Made by a program: the position numbers and the translations under genes. DNA of 64,000 nucleotides from UBA10347 sp905182135 (lineage in GTDB: Bacteria; Actinomycetota; Acidimicrobiia; Acidimicrobiales; UBA10347). Shown here piece after piece: positions 63,760-64,000 of the stretch. The notes under the pieces were generated by a model. That model was given only the letters and a program-made list of their open reading frames with translations, did not search any database and was not told the origin of the DNA. Within the stretch, counting starts at the first letter, position 1, and every line of letters begins with the position of its first letter. The stretch lies in NCBI GenBank assembly GCA_963925805.1, contig CAWUSE010000012.1, positions 130,395-194,394 on the forward strand. Direction: 5' to 3'.

Positions 63760-63788
63760 TATCAGGTGAAGTTCGGTGGCACCTGATA
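63760..63788. terminator. Inverted repeat at amidase 3' end
   Basis: TATCAGGTG at 63760-63768 pairs with CACCTGATA at 63780-63788, a perfect 9-bp stem with an 11-nt loop. It lies between the convergent DUF3179 gene and amidase fragment, overlapping the last amidase codons. It may terminate one or both. Confidence 0.5.
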
Positions 63789-63974
63789 ACCACCGAGAAG
63801 TTCCTCGAGGTGACGGGCGAAAGCCAGCGTGGTGCGATCGCCAAGATGAGGACCGACGACCTGGATGCCGACCGGCATGTCGGAGGCGATCGCGTGCGCG
63901 GCGGTGCGCGCGCCTCTCGTTCTCCGGGTGCGTGCGTCGCAGTGCAAGCGGCGGACAGGCCCGCACAATACACC
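63762..63974 (-). CDS. C-terminal end of a second amidase, 5' part lost at window edge
   Basis: The last part reads SDMPVGIQVVGPHLGDRTTL, the C-terminal motif of amidase signature enzymes and close to the end of the amidase at 22-23.5 kb. Upstream of about 63895 the same frame no longer reads like amidase and meets a TGA at 63975-63977. The terminal 100 bases are unusual in composition. Either a frameshift lies here or the edge sequence is poor. Confidence 0.55.
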   Translation of the reverse strand, partial: GVLCGPVRRLHCDARTRRTRGARTAAHAIASDMPVGIQVVGPHLGDRTTLAFARHLEELLGGYQVPPNFT

Positions 63975-64000
63975 TCACTCAAGGCACGCGGCGGCCCGGG

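Noticed and set aside
63975..63977. TGA in the terminal amidase frame as a Sec codon
   Set aside because: The protein sequence already stops looking like amidase before this point, so the break is better explained by a frameshift or poor edge sequence.
1..64000. CRISPR arrays, insertion sequences and prophage genes
   Set aside because: I saw no regularly spaced repeats, transposase motifs, terminal inverted repeats or phage structural genes anywhere in the window.

Overview
The window looks like chromosomal DNA of an actinobacterium, most likely of the class Acidimicrobiia. The reasons are a fairly high GC content, mycothiol-type accessory proteins (an Rv2466c-type DsbA protein and a TIGR03086 protein), an SCO6745-type protein, a maltokinase-cap protein, a DUF4244-like pilin, a Tad pilus cluster, and a lysine/alanine-rich tail on topoisomerase I. 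The lineage is inferred from gene content only.

Layout. 1-4.7 kb: end of a class III CoA-transferase, a coupled DUF1800-DUF1501 pair (Tat-exported) and an SCO6745-type protein. 5-8.9 kb: tRNA-Thr, an S9 peptidase, then holB-tmk. 9-15.3 kb: an MFS exporter, topA and nhaA. 15.4-16.2 kb: an RsbW/RsbV-like partner-switching pair. 16.3-20.6 kb: a DUF1998 helicase, dtd and an Lnt-like protein that lacks the catalytic cysteine. 20.6-21.75 kb: two genes that ordinary gene calling would break, because each has an in-frame TGA best read as selenocysteine. 22-31.7 kb: amidase, small enzymes and hydrolases, HI0933-type flavoprotein and protoporphyrinogen/coproporphyrinogen oxidase. 31.7-39.4 kb: hemE, a HAD phosphatase, a HelD-like ATPase, a short SDR, fxsA, a degenerate frameshifted metallo-beta-lactamase-fold gene and a PhyH-type dioxygenase. 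39.5-45.4 kb: a TrmH methyltransferase between two broken coupled ORFs, Mrp, MFS and ErpA. 45.6-51.6 kb: a compact Fe-S/molybdenum-hydroxylase-like fusion, RidA, a tiny membrane protein and a four-gene ABC operon. 51.8-56.1 kb: sulfate activation (cysD-cysNC-cysC) and a TetR regulator. 56.2-60.4 kb: Tad pilus genes. 60.6-64 kb: tRNA-Sec (selC), a sigma-70 factor, a DUF3179 lipoprotein and the end of another amidase.

The most important result is a selenocysteine trait. The window encodes tRNA-Sec(UCA) with a long variable arm at 60581-60676. On the minus strand at 20640-21744 there are two selenoprotein genes. One is an Rv2466c/DsbA-type protein whose CPWC active site is written TGA-Pro-Trp-Cys. 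The other is a 99-residue HesB/IscA-like protein with Val-Gly-TGA-Gly-Lys. Each TGA is followed, after 20-22 nucleotides, by a hairpin whose loop starts with G, which fits a bacterial SECIS element. selA, selB and selD are not in the window.

Several other genes have lost key residues or reading frame: the MBL-fold gene, the Lnt homologue, TadZ, holB (no zinc cysteines) and two ORFs flanking trmH. Some frameshifts may be assembly errors, and this cannot be decided from the sequence alone.
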